A stretch of 64,000 bases of DNA. It comes from Cherax quadricarinatus. Lineage: Eukaryota > Arthropoda > Malacostraca > Decapoda > Parastacidae. The DNA is taken from positions 1 through 64,000 of the forward strand of contig NW_027196966.1 of the NCBI RefSeq assembly GCF_038502225.1. The letters are read 5' to 3'. Below the pieces are notes generated by a model that searched no databases, was not told the DNA's origin, and saw only the letters and a list, made by a program, of their open reading frames with translations. A program made the position numbers and the translations under genes. Positions 35,967 to 46,548 of the stretch are shown piece by piece; the first letter of the stretch is position 1, and each line of letters begins with the position of its first letter.

Positions 35967-36030
35967 TGAGTGCCAAGTGCAACACATGTGCCCAGTGCAA
36001 CACATGTGCCAAGTGCAACACATGTGCTAG
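35967..36030. repeat. Short tandem repeat, ~18-bp unit x3
   Basis: Three copies of GCCAAGTGCAACACATGT with one substitution. Confidence 0.85.
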
Positions 36031-36472
36031 AAGCTGCCTAGGAGGTGCCCCTCTGGTTTATTATTATTAAAAACATGAAGACTTATGAATCTTCAGGGGC
36101 ACTTAGATGGAACACACGACCCATCTTGTTTTATCAACACTTAGATGGAACACACGACTCGTCTCTGCCACGACTCGTCTCTGCCACGACTCGCTCCACG
36201 CTCGCCGGCAGTGACAGCCCAGCGAATCGTCTACCATTATCCTATCAAGATTTACACAGATCATCTACCTTTATTGGCCCTTTTCGCTAATAAGAACCTC
36301 TCGGGAAAGCATGCTCGGTGGTCCCTCACGTTGTGACTACAACCCTGAAATTTGTTATGTCCCAGGTAAGCAAAATGTTGTAGCTGATGCCCTGTCGAGG
36401 CATATAGCATTCGTGAGTGTTGACAACTAGTTCTCTGTTGAGGTTCTTGAGAGAGCCCAACGACAGGACACT

Positions 36473-37537
36473 GTGTGGTCTCCATTCCTTCGTTTCCTGA
36501 CAAAGGAGGACGTTGACTTACAGGTCAAGTCTCCCGTTCCACTGAAGGATTTGGTGGTCAACCAAGGAGTACTGTGCCGTGTTGCACAGTCGGTAGACCC
36601 CGGCAGAACCATATACCAACTGGTGATACCGGAGTCCATGATACCAGTTACTCTTAGGTTGATCCACGATGTCCCAGGTGTAGCGCACCCCGGGAAAGAC
36701 TGCAATATCAAACAGGCACGAATGAAATATTTCTGGCCTAAGATGGCAGCGGACATTGCCAAGCATGTACACCAGTGTGTTGTTTGCCTACAGCACAAGG
36801 GTACCATTACAGGCCCTAACCCCATTCTTAAGTATCCCATTACAAAAGAACCCTGTAAGAGAACTTCTGTCGACCTGTTGATGAACTTCTCGACCTCGGA
36901 GAAGGGAAATAAGCACCTGCTTGTAATGGTAGATAACTTGACGCGGTACAGTGAATTAGTACCCATTCCTGATAAAACTGCCGAGACTGTTGCTAATGCT
37001 TTCCGTGAGCATGTGGTTCTCCGTCATACCTGCCCATGTGTCCTTCTCTCAGACAATGGGTCTGAGTTCATAAACGCCATAATGCAGGATCTTTGCTCCA
37101 GATTTAACATTCGCCAAGTGCCAGTAGCTTCGCACCACCCTGCGAGTAATGGTCTTGCTGAATGTACAAATCGCAAAGTCCTGGAGGTGCTCAGGGTAAC
37201 AGTTAACCCAAGTTGTACTACATGGGATGAGGCTATCCCAGATGTTCAGTGTACATTAAACTCCTCCCTCAACAGCTCGATCGGTGAGACACCTCATTTC
37301 GCTTTGTATGGCTATGACAAGCGCTTCCCATACGAAATTCTGTTTGCTCCGTCTCGACCTACTTATAACACTGATAACCCCAGTGTAGTAAAGATGCGGA
37401 CAACGCAGCTTGTTTTCCAGCGGGTACGAGAGAACCTTATGAAAGCTACTGATAGGTTCACGTCTGAGTGCAATGCCCTAGTCAAGGAGAGCAAAGTGGA
37501 ACCAGGTTGCAAAGTTATGTTGCTCAACCCAGTATAG
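36473..37537 (+). CDS. Ty3/gypsy integrase (open up to a single internal stop)
   Basis: 354 codons of a retrotransposon integrase, which inserts element cDNA into the genome. N-terminal HHCC zinc module: LIHDVPGVAHPGKD ... HVHQCVVCLQHK. Catalytic core: Asp134 (RTSVDLLMNF), Asp194 (LLSDNGSEF), Glu230 (NGLAECTNRK), giving the D,D-35-E spacing. The C-terminal GPY/F module (KFVGPYRVLR) lies after the TAG in the same frame, in 37547-37948. Only that stop separates the two, so the original protein was continuous. The Met at 36473 is internal to pol. Confidence 0.88.
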   Translation: MWSPFLRFLTKEDVDLQVKSPVPLKDLVVNQGVLCRVAQSVDPGRTIYQLVIPESMIPVTLRLIHDVPGVAHPGKDCNIKQARMKYFWPKMAADIAKHVHQCVVCLQHKGTITGPNPILKYPITKEPCKRTSVDLLMNFSTSEKGNKHLLVMVDNLTRYSELVPIPDKTAETVANAFREHVVLRHTCPCVLLSDNGSEFINAIMQDLCSRFNIRQVPVASHHPASNGLAECTNRKVLEVLRVTVNPSCTTWDEAIPDVQCTLNSSLNSSIGETPHFALYGYDKRFPYEILFAPSRPTYNTDNPSVVKMRTTQLVFQRVRENLMKATDRFTSECNALVKESKVEPGCKVMLLNPV

Positions 37538-37546
37538 ACCCCAGGT

Positions 37547-37948
37547 ATGCACAAACTTGTCCCTAAATTCGTGGGTCCTTACCGTGTTCTCCGACAGCTC
37601 CATGGCAATAAGTTCGAGGTGAGGGAGATTGCTACTGGAACTATCAAAGAAGCCCACCTTGATCACATGAAGTATGTGGACCATGTGCAAGCCGAAACAG
37701 AGCTAGAGTCGCGTGCGTTGCAACGCCACAGTCAGACCAATGCCAGGGACAACCCGTCTACTTCTTCTCCCACTACTACTGTTACTGATGACAGCCCAGT
37801 AAGACTCCATACTTATGGCCTGCGACCCAGGACAACAGTACATTTCTGTGACATTGACGTACCTACTGACTTGTCTGACTCCTACGCTAGTTATGCTAAT
37901 TGTTTGCTTGCAGAAATGGGTATAAATGCACACACATTGTATAGTTAG
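37547..37948 (+). CDS. Ty3/gypsy integrase C-terminal GPY/F module and tail
   Basis: 133 codons in the same frame as the integrase core, after a single TAG. It begins LVPKFVGPYRVLRQLHGNKF, the GPY/F module that contacts DNA, and continues with a polar tail (SSPTTTVTDDSPVRLHTYGL) without a chromodomain. Separate expression is unlikely. Confidence 0.8.
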   Translation: MHKLVPKFVGPYRVLRQLHGNKFEVREIATGTIKEAHLDHMKYVDHVQAETELESRALQRHSQTNARDNPSTSSPTTTVTDDSPVRLHTYGLRPRTTVHFCDIDVPTDLSDSYASYANCLLAEMGINAHTLYS

Positions 37949-38800
37949 TTGATAATGGAGTCAGGGTGGACAACATCATGTAAATATGTAAATAATTTTA
38001 GAAGGGTACCCAGAGTATAATGAATTCCATAGACCTAGTATTATTGTAGGTATGTGCACCCAGTGTCTCTTTTAAAGCCTGTATTACGGTCAAGGCAGTG
38101 CTGCCCTTCGAGTCATATGTCACACCTTAGGAAATGCTACTGTCAGTCATTGTTTGCAGATGTGAGGGTGCAACAGCGTCCGTAGACGAGTAGTCAAGCC
38201 TGATGTTCAGCCCTGTGGACAACCTGTATGTGAAAGATTTTAGTTCCAGTGCTGATATCTCCGGACTCTCTCCTCAATGAAGCTGCGCGAGCAAGCCAGT
38301 TTTCTCTTCCTCCAGGATGAGAGAGTTTTTTTTGGCCTGTTGCATTTTATGTCCATCTTTGATTTACAATTGAGCGAAAGCCAGTCCTTCCCTGGGGTAG
38401 TTAGTGTAAGTAGTTCCTTCACACCTACGGGCCCACCAGTATTATCGAGTCGGGACGACGCGAGGTGGCTGAGCAAATGTAGACAGCCTGTACTGTCAGC
38501 ACAGACAGTCTATGCTGTCTGCCAGCTTAGTTCATATTTCGCGGCACTTAAGTGTTGCCCTCTGTAGGCCTACCCAGGTCAGTGGGTCGCTGGGCCCACT
38601 CGCCCTCACTTCACGGCCGACTGACTTGAGAGGTACAAGTGCTCTCCTCGAAGGACTGGCTATCCGTCATTCCCTCACATTGCCTGTTGTGTACTCACTC
38701 CTATCCAATTAAAGCGAAACTAGTCCACGGCCGTATCATTGCTACCTACGCTACCTCCATCGGCACTAAACCGTTGTTCAACTGCAAGAACAGTAATAAC
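37949..38800. other. Possible 3' LTR/UTR of the gypsy-type element
   Basis: About 850 bp after pol with no coding motif. It holds a late CCAATTAAAG signal near 38706 and ends near AACAGTAATAACA, where the next minisatellite begins. No matching 5' LTR is in the window, so this is a guess. Confidence 0.35.
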
Positions 38801-38802
38801 AA

Positions 38803-39194
38803 GTGTGTATGTCACTATGTGCAGGCACATGTGTGTATGTGACTATGTGCAGGCACATGTGTGTATGTGCCTACGTGCAGGCACATGTGTGTATGTGACT
38901 ATTTACAGGCACATGTGTGTATGTGACTATGTGCAGGCACATGTGTGTATGTGCCTACGTGCAGGCACATGTGTGTATGTGACTATTTACAGGCACATGT
39001 GTGTATGTGACTATTTACAGGAACATGTGTGTATGTGCCTACGTGCAGGCACATGTGTGTATGTGACTAGATGCAGGTACATGTGTGTGACTAGATGCAG
39101 CTACATGTGTGTGACTAGATGCAGCTACATGTGTGTGACTAGATGCAGCTACATGTGTGTGACTAGATGCAGCTACATGTGTGTAGCTGCATCT
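38803..39194. repeat. Minisatellite, 28/24-bp unit (left part)
   Basis: Units of the form GTGACTATGTGCAGGCACAT plus GTGTGTAT (28 bp), changing near 39060 to GTGACTAGATGCAGCTACAT plus GTGT (24 bp). Interrupted by a CR1 insertion. Confidence 0.92.
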
Positions 39195-39840
39195 ACAGAA
39201 GTCCAGAGGTCATACTGCAGCTTTATACATCATTAGTAAGGCCTCACCTAGATTATGCAGCTCAGTTCTGGTCTCCATATTACAGAATGGACATAAATTC
39301 GTTAGAAAACATTCAGCGTAGGATGACTAAATTAATACATAGCATTAGAAATCTTCCTTATAAAGAAAGATTGAAGACTCTTAAGTTACATTCACTTGTT
39401 AGACGAAGAATGAGGGGAGACCTGATCGAAGTGTATAAGTGGAAGATAGGTATTAATAAAGGGGATATTAATAAGGTCTTGAGGATGTCTCTCCAAGAGA
39501 GAACCCGCAGTAATGGATTTAAATTAGATAAGTTTAGATTTAGAAAGGACATAAGAAAGTATTGGTTTGGAAATAGGGTAGTTGATGAGTGGAACAGTCT
39601 ACCTAGTTGGGTTATTGAGGCTAGGACTTTGGGTAGTTTCAAATTTTGGTTGGATAAGTACATGAGTGGGAGGGGTTGGATTTGAGTGGGACTTGCACAT
39701 CAGAGCTTATTTCTTGGGTGGCATTGAAAATTGGGTTGGTCAAATGTTTGTTAGTGGAATGAATTGTAAAGGACCTGCCTAGTATGGGCCAACAGCCCTG
39801 CTGCAGTGTTCCTCCTTTCTTATGTACTTATGTTCTTATG
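39195..39840 (+). mobile_element. CR1 type a 5'-truncated insertion inside a minisatellite
   Basis: The last ~165 codons of ORF2 (RSPEVILQLYTSLVRPHLDY to LDKYMSGRGWI), open to 39685, then the 3' UTR and TTCTTATG-type end at 39817-39840. Close to copy 3, with scattered changes. It lies within the 28/24-bp array, which resumes directly afterwards. Confidence 0.92.
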
Positions 39841-40835
39841 TGTGTGACTAGATGCAGGTACATGTGTGTGACTAGATGCAGGTACATGTGTGTGACTAGA
39901 TGCAGCTACATGTGTGTGACTAGATGCAGCTACATGTGTGTGACTAGATGCAGCTACATGAGTGTATGTGACTAGATGCAGCTACATGTGTGTGACTAGA
40001 TGCAGCTACATGTGTGTGACTAGATGCAGCTACATGAGTGTATGTGACTAGATGCAGATACATGTGTGTGACTAGATGCAGCTACATGTGTGTGACTAGA
40101 TGCAGCTACATGTGTGTATGTGACTAGATGCATCTACATGTGTGTGATTAGCTGCAGCTACATGAGTGTATGTGACTAGATGCAGCTACGTGTGTGTGAC
40201 TAGATGCATCTACATGTGTGTGACTAGATGCAGCTACATGTGTGTGACTAGATGCAGCTACATGTGTGTGACTAGATGCAGCTACATGTGTGTATGTGAC
40301 TAGATGCATCTACATGTGTGTGATTAGCTGCAGCTACATGAGTGTATGTGACTAGATGCAGCTACGTGTGTGTGACTAGATGCATCTACATGTGTGTGAC
40401 TAGATGCAGCTACATGTGTGTGACTAGATGCAGCTACATGAGTGTATGTGACTAGCTGCAGCTACATGAGTGTATGTGACTAGATGCAGCTACATGAGTG
40501 TATGTGACTAGCTGCAGTTACATGAGTGTATGTGACTAGATGCAGCTACATGAGTGTATGTGACTAGCTGCAGCTACATGAGTGTATGTGACTAGCTGCA
40601 GCTACATGAGTGTATGTGACTAGCTGCAGCTACATGAGTGTATGTGACTAGCTGCAGCTACATGAGTGTATGTGACTAGCTGCAGCTACATGAGTGTATG
40701 TGACTAGATGCAGCTACATGAGTGTATGTGACTAGGTGCAGCTACATGAGTGTATGTGACTAGCTGCAGCTACATGAGTGTATGTGACTAGATGCAGCTA
40801 CATGAGTGTATGTGACTAGGTGCAGCTACATTAGT
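39841..40835. repeat. Minisatellite, 24/28-bp unit (right part)
   Basis: About 37 units of GTGACTAGATGCAGCTACAT plus GTGT or GAGTGTAT. The right end is homogenised to the 28-bp GACTAGCTGCAGCTACATGA form. Confidence 0.93.
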
Positions 40836-40916
40836 GCTTTACCTTGTAAGTTGTATCTTGCAGACTGAGCTTTGTGAGACTTTTCCTAATTTGCTAGAAA
40901 CCAAAGAAGGGCGTGA

Positions 40917-41512
40917 CCTCCTTACCTGTGTCACAACTGTGTCCTGTGTCCTTACCTGTGTTACAACTGTGTCCTGTGTCCTTACCTGTGTCACAACTGT
41001 GTCCTGTGTCCTTTCCTGTGTTACAACTGTGTACTGTGTCCTTACCTGTGTCACAACTGTGTCCTGTGTCCTTACCTGTGTTACAACTGTGTCCTGTGTC
41101 CTTACCTGTGTCACAACTGTGTCTTTTGTCCTTACCTGTGTTACAACTGTGTCCTGTGTCCTTACCTGTGTCACAACTGTGTCCTGTGTCCTTACCTGTG
41201 TCACAACTGTGTCATGTGTCCTTACCTGTTTCACAACTGTGTCCTGTGTCCTTTCCTGTGTCACAACTGTGTCCTGTGTCCTTACCTGTTTCACAACTGT
41301 TTCCTGTGTCCTTACCTGTGTTACAAATTTGTCCTGTGTCCTTACCTGTGTCACAACTGTGTCCTGTGTCCTTACCTGTGTCACAATTGTGTCCTGTGTC
41401 CTTACCTGTGTCACAACTGTGTCCTGTGTCCATACCTGTGTCACAACTGTGTCCTGTGTCCTTACATGTGTCACAACTGTGTCCTGTGTCCTTACATGTG
41501 TCACAACTGTCT
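40917..41512. repeat. Minisatellite, 30-bp unit
   Basis: About 20 copies of CTTACCTGTGTCACAACTGT plus GTCCTGTGTC, very homogeneous. Length divisible by three makes several frames open; no gene is implied. Confidence 0.95.
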
Positions 41513-41520
41513 ACGTGTAC

Positions 41521-41582
41521 GTTCACACGCACACACAGACAAGTACATGCTCACATGTACTTGTCTATGTGTACGTGTGAAC
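41521..41582. repeat. Inverted repeat, 29-bp arms
   Basis: GTTCACACGCACACACAGAC at 41521 pairs with the end of the array flank at 41563-41582; the inner AGACAAGTACATG/CATGTACTTGTCT is perfect, loop CTCA. Confidence 0.85.
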
Positions 41583-42408
41583 CAAGTTTGTCTTATTTAC
41601 CTTTCATTAATGTCGGCATTTTAAGAGCTTCTGGGAGACACCTGGAGTGTGTTTACTGTCTCTCTCTCTCACTCTCTGTCTGTCTCTGTCTCTCTATATC
41701 TCTTCCTGTGTCTCTTTCTGTCTCTGTTTCTCACGTTCTCTCATCTTGCACCGTGTTGCTATGCTTGGCAGATTCTTTCCGTTTTCATGGCTTGTTTAAG
41801 CTTATTTCATAATTTTGTACATCTGTACAAGTCTCTGGTGGTGAGTAGAAATGTGTGTTGGGGTTCTTGTGGATTTTTCACAAAAGTGTCTTATCTAAGA
41901 TGCATTCTTACAGGATGCTCCTCTCTTAATACATTCCTGTCCAGAGCCTTGACCTGGGAAGCTGATGTTACTGACTGTCTAGTCTCACAGTCGAGATTCA
42001 TGGGATCTGCACTGCTTAGCATTGTAATGGGAGCTTTGTTGTGGCATTAGAGCACTGTAAGCTTCCATTAGCTTTCCAGATTATATCAACTGCTGCTCCA
42101 TGTTTTGTCTCGCTTGTCAAGATGTTGGCAACTGTAATTATCGTATAGTTGTTGATACTTCGGTCAAGTATTACTTACTGCTATGTAATATAATGATTCT
42201 GAACATGCAATAAAAGACATGCAAGAATACTGAATATACGTGAAGGTAGAAACAGATGCATTAAACAAGTGCCAGAGATACATCAGACATCACCAGGAGA
42301 TAAGTCGGAGCTGCCACATGGAGAAGTCCTGTCCAGGAACACCCATCCAATACTTGTAACCAAGTCAGGGAAACCTAGATATTACTTACACCTTCCGGGA
42401 TGGTAGTC
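41583..42408. other. No gene seen; CT-rich simple sequence at 41653-41745
   Basis: A TCTC/TCTG-rich patch followed by about 650 bp of unique sequence lacking coding or RNA motifs. Confidence 0.6.
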
Positions 42409-42890
42409 ACTGCCACCACCTGTGTGGTAGTCACCACCACAACCACCACCACCACCAGTGTTGTAGTCACTACCACCACCAGTGTGGTAGTCACCACCAC
42501 CACCACCACCACCAGTGTTGTAGTCACTACCACCACCTGTGTGGTAGTCACCACCACCACCACCACCACCAGTGTTGTAGTCACTACCACCACCAGTGTG
42601 GTAGTCACCACCACCACCACCACCACCAGTGTTGTAGTCACTACCACCACCTGTGTGGTAGTCACCACCACCACCACCACCACCAGTGTTGTAGTCACTA
42701 CCACCACCTGTGTGGTAGTCACCACCACCACCACCACCACCAGTGTTGTAGTCACTACCACCACCAGTGTGGTAGTCACCACCACCACCACCACCACCAG
42801 TGTTGTAGTCACTACCACCACCTGTGTGGTAGTCACCACCACCACCACCACCACCAGTGTTGTAGTCACTACCACCACCAGTGTGGTAGT
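42409..42890. repeat. Minisatellite, 57-bp unit rich in ACC triplets
   Basis: About eight copies. Each combines an (ACC)n tract with GTGTTGTAGTCACTACCACC and GTGGTAGTC. Open on both strands because 57 is divisible by three (poly-Thr/Val). Confidence 0.93.
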
Positions 42891-43590
42891 CACTACCAAC
42901 AAAATGATAGTAATCACTGTTGCGACTTTGATGTCACAACTTTAACAAAATGTTCCTGGCTGCTAAAGGCTGCTGACGCTGCTGTCTCGGCATTATAAAA
43001 TAACACTGAGAAACACACCAAACCTTGGGCCACCATGTACTCATATTTTATACAATATTAATTATTATTAGGAAGAATGTACGAAAAGTCACTTATTCAA
43101 AAATATATCTATATTAATAGTAACTTAAATACAACTTATAACTACTACAAAAAACAAACACCACACTCCAGTTCACATTAGTTCACTAGCACACTGATAC
43201 TAATGAGTTAGACAAAATAAATGAACATTTATGAACAGGGAGGGTCCATAACACCCCCTTTCTGCAGGCTACTCAGCCTACAGTGGAAACATATATACTC
43301 TACAAACACAGGCCTCTGCATTCTAGGGCTTTACAAACAAACATGAAAGCACTTAAACACAAACACCTATGGTATACACTAAAAAACTTATCAAAATTAC
43401 CTACTCAAACTAAGACCAACCCGTGACTACTTCACCCAGCAGCAGCCTTCCTACACGTACTGAACTAAACACACCTCTCATCTGCTCCTGTCCTGGCCAC
43501 TGACTGACAGGATTAAAACGCGTTCACTTTCAGGGAATAATACACATCCAGCAGGCATACTATCAGAGCTAGGGTACTTTGTTCCATAAT
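42891..43590. other. No gene seen
   Basis: About 700 AT-rich bp with no recognisable coding motif. A block GGGTCCATAACACCCCCTTT near 43246 could belong to an old LTR but is not sufficient to call. Confidence 0.5.
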
Positions 43591-44230
43591 CAGCTCTCCT
43601 GGCACTGTATCATTCACTCATCGACCCTTATCTCACATATGGACTTTGTGCATGAGGATCAACAACTCTAATCACCTAACACCACTAATAACCCAGCAAA
43701 AGGCTGCAGTCAGAATGATAACAAATTCCCACTCCCGCCAGCATACTCCACCAATATTCAGAAGTCTAAATCTACTCACCATAAAGAACATCCATACTTA
43801 TTCATGTACCTACTACATACACAGAACAATACACACAAACATAAACCCTCCACTCAAACTTCTCCTCACCAAGCTTAACAGGACACACGACCACAACACA
43901 AGACACAGATCTCTTTTAGATATACCTCGTGTCCCTATCTGCACATAAATGGCCTCAAAACTTGGAATTCTTTACCAGTAAATACGAAAGTAATCAGGTT
44001 TGAGCATCAGTTTAAGAGTCTTCTCACAAACCATCTACTCTCCCTAAACTAAATATTCAATGCTCAATGCTTAAATTTATCAAAAAATGATCAATTTCTC
44101 TAGTATTAGGTAGTGTGTAAGCCATTGATTTAGTCTGGCTATAATGCCATGGCATGATAGTGGCTCTTAGCACTGCAACTCATTATTCTAACTACACAAT
44201 CTTAATGTAAATTTCCAAAGAAATAAAAAA
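43591..44230 (+). pseudogene. LINE 3' remnant (L2/Daphne-like RT C-terminus) with pentamer tail
   Basis: Reads YHSLIDPYLTYGLCA then a TGA where a Trp is usual, then GSTTLI-like residues in frame. The stretch 43646-43948 has ITQQKAAVRMITNSHSRQ, PPIFRSLNLLTIKNIH and HDHNTRHRSLLDIP, typical of the C-terminus of L2/Daphne-type LINEs (group inferred). The 3' UTR ends AAATAAAAAA followed by a TGTAT repeat. Confidence 0.7.
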
Positions 44231-44280
44231 TGTATTGTATTGTATTGTATTGTATTGTATTGTATTGTATTGTATTGTAT
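44231..44280. repeat. (TGTAT)n microsatellite, LINE tail
   Basis: Ten pentamers directly after the LINE 3' end. Confidence 0.96.
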
Positions 44281-44349
44281 ACTACACGGAAAATAAGATT
44301 ATATATGTAGCGTTCTTATATATCAAATGTTTTTTCATACCGTACTCCG

Positions 44350-46513
44350 TAATAGTGAGTAACATATTGGCTAGAGATGTGCACAAGGTGAGTAACATGT
44401 GGGCTAGAGATGGGCAGATGGTTAGTAACATGTGGGCTACAGTTAGGCAGAATATGAATGACATGTGAGCTAGAGGTGGACAGACGGTGAATAACATGTG
44501 GGCTAGAGTAGGGCAGAAGGTGAGTAACATGTGGGCTAGAGGTGGGCACAAGGTGAGTATCATGTGGGCTAGAGGTGGGCAGATGGTTAATAAAATGTGG
44601 GCTACAGTTAGGCAGAAGATGAATGACATGTGGGCTAGAGGTGGGCAGAAGGTGAGTAACATGTGGGCTAGAGGTGGACAGACGGTGAATAACATGAGGG
44701 CTACAGTTAGGCAGAAGATGAATGACATGTGGGCTAGAGGTGGACAAAAGGTGAATAACATGTGGGCTAGAGGTGGGCAGAAGGTGAATAACATGTGGGC
44801 TAGAGGTGGACAGAAGGTGAATAACATGTGGGCTAGACGTGGGCAGAAGATGAATAACATGTGGGCTAGAGGTGGGCAGAAGATGAATAACATGTGGGCT
44901 AGAGGTGGGCAGAAGGTGAATAACATGTGGGCTAGAGGTGGGCAGAAGGTGAACAACATGTGGGTTAGAGGTGGGAAGAAGGTGAGTAACATGTGGGCTA
45001 GAGGTGGACAGAAGGTGAATAACATGTGGGCTAGAGGTGGGCAGAAGGTGAGTAACATGTGGGCTAGAGGTGGGCAGAAGGTGAATAACATGTGGGCTAA
45101 AGGTGGGCAGAAGGTGAATAACATGTGGGCTAGAGGTGGGCAGAAGGTGGATAACATGTGGGCTAGAGGTGGGCAGAAGGTGAACAACATGTGGGCTAGA
45201 GGTGGGCAGAAGGTGAGTAACATGTGGGCTAGAGGTGGGCAGAAGGTGAGTAACATGTGGGCTAGAGGTGGGCAGAAGGTGAGTAACATGTGGGCTAGAG
45301 GTGGGCAGAAGGTGAATAACATGTGGGCTAGAGGTGGGCAGAAGGTGAACAACATGTGGGCTAGAGGTGGGCAGAAGGTGAGTAACATGTGGGCTAGAGG
45401 TGGGCAGAAGGTGAGTAACATGTGGGCTAGAGGTGGGCAGAAGGTGAGTAACATGTGGGCTAGAGGTGGGCAGAAGGTGAGTAACATGTGGGCTAGAGGT
45501 GGGCAGATGGTTAATAACATGTGGGCTACAGTTAGGCAGAAGATGAATGACATGTGGGCTAGAGGTGGGCAGAAGGTGAATAACATGTGGGCTAGAGGTG
45601 GGCACAAGGTAAATAACATGTGGGCTAGAGGTGGACAGACGGTGAATAACATGAGGGCTACAGTTAGGCAGAAGATGAATGACATGTGGGCTAAAGGTGG
45701 ACAAAAGGTGAATAACATGTGGGCTAGAGGTGGGCAGAAGGTGAATAACATGTGGGCTAGAGGTGGACAGAAGGTGAATAACATGTGGGCTAGAGGTGGG
45801 CAGAAGGTGAGTAACATGTGGGCTAGAGGTGGGCTGAAGGTGAATAACATGTGGGCTAGAGGTGGGCAGAAGATGAATAACATGTGGTCTAGAGGTGGGC
45901 AGAAGGTGAATAACATGTGGGCTAGAGGTGGGCAGAAGGTGAACAACATGTGGGTTAGAGGTGGGAAGAAGGTGAGTAACATGTGGGCTAGAGGTGGACA
46001 GAAGGTGAATAACATGTGGGCTAGAGGTGGGCAGAAGGTGAGTAACATGTGGGCTAGAGGTGAGCAGAAGGTGAATAACATGTGGGCTAAAGGTGGGCAG
46101 AAGGTGAATAACATGTGGGCTAGAGGTGGGCAGAAGGTGGATAACATGTGGGCTAGAGGTGGGCAGAAGGTGAATAACATGTGGGCTAGAGGTGGGCAGA
46201 AGGTGAACAACATGTGGGCTAGAGGTGGGCAGAAGGTGAGTAACATGTGGGCTAGAGGTGGGCAGAAGGTGAGTAACATGTGGGCTAGAGGTGGGCAGAA
46301 GGTGAGTAACATGTGGGCTAGAGGTGGGCAGAAGGTGAGTAACATGTGGGCTAGAGGCAGGCAGAAGGTGAGTAACATGTGGGTTAGAGGTGGACAGAAG
46401 GTGAATAACATGTGGGCTAGAGGTGGACAGAAGGTGAATAACATGTGGGCTAGAGGTGGACAGAAGGTGAATAACATGTGTGCTAGAGGTGGGCAGAAGG
46501 TGAATAACAGGTG
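44350..46513. repeat. Minisatellite, 33-bp unit with 990-bp higher-order repeat
   Basis: About 65 units (GTGAATAACATGTGGGCTAG plus AGGTGGGCAGAAG). Variant units such as GGGTTAGAGGTGGGAAG recur at 44962 and 45952, exactly 990 bp (30 units) apart, and their neighbours repeat in the same order. The plus strand is open for 675 codons (VNNMWARGGQK repeats) and the minus strand for over 1,100 codons into the next array; both are products of the unit length. Confidence 0.95.
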
Positions 46514-46548
46514 AGGAGGAAGTGGGCAGAATAAAAGATAATTGGCAG

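Larger units (their letters stand above)
36226..37948 (+). pseudogene. Ty3/gypsy-type LTR retrotransposon pol remnant (RNase H end to integrase)
   Basis: RNase H C-terminal end in shifted frames (KIYTDHLPLLALFANKNL, KHARWSLTL, DYNPEICYVPGKQNVVADAL), then the integrase. Protease, RT and gag are not present. A frameshift near 36334 and a TAG at 37535-37537 disable it. Flanking LTRs could not be delimited. Confidence 0.85.

Noticed and set aside
37949..38800. 3' LTR of the gypsy-type element with defined ends
   Set aside because: No second LTR copy in the window to set boundaries; kept only as a low-confidence region.
40834..41812. Cys-rich repeat 'proteins' in three frames
   Set aside because: Translations of the 30-bp minisatellite; the frames overlap one another and lack any domain.
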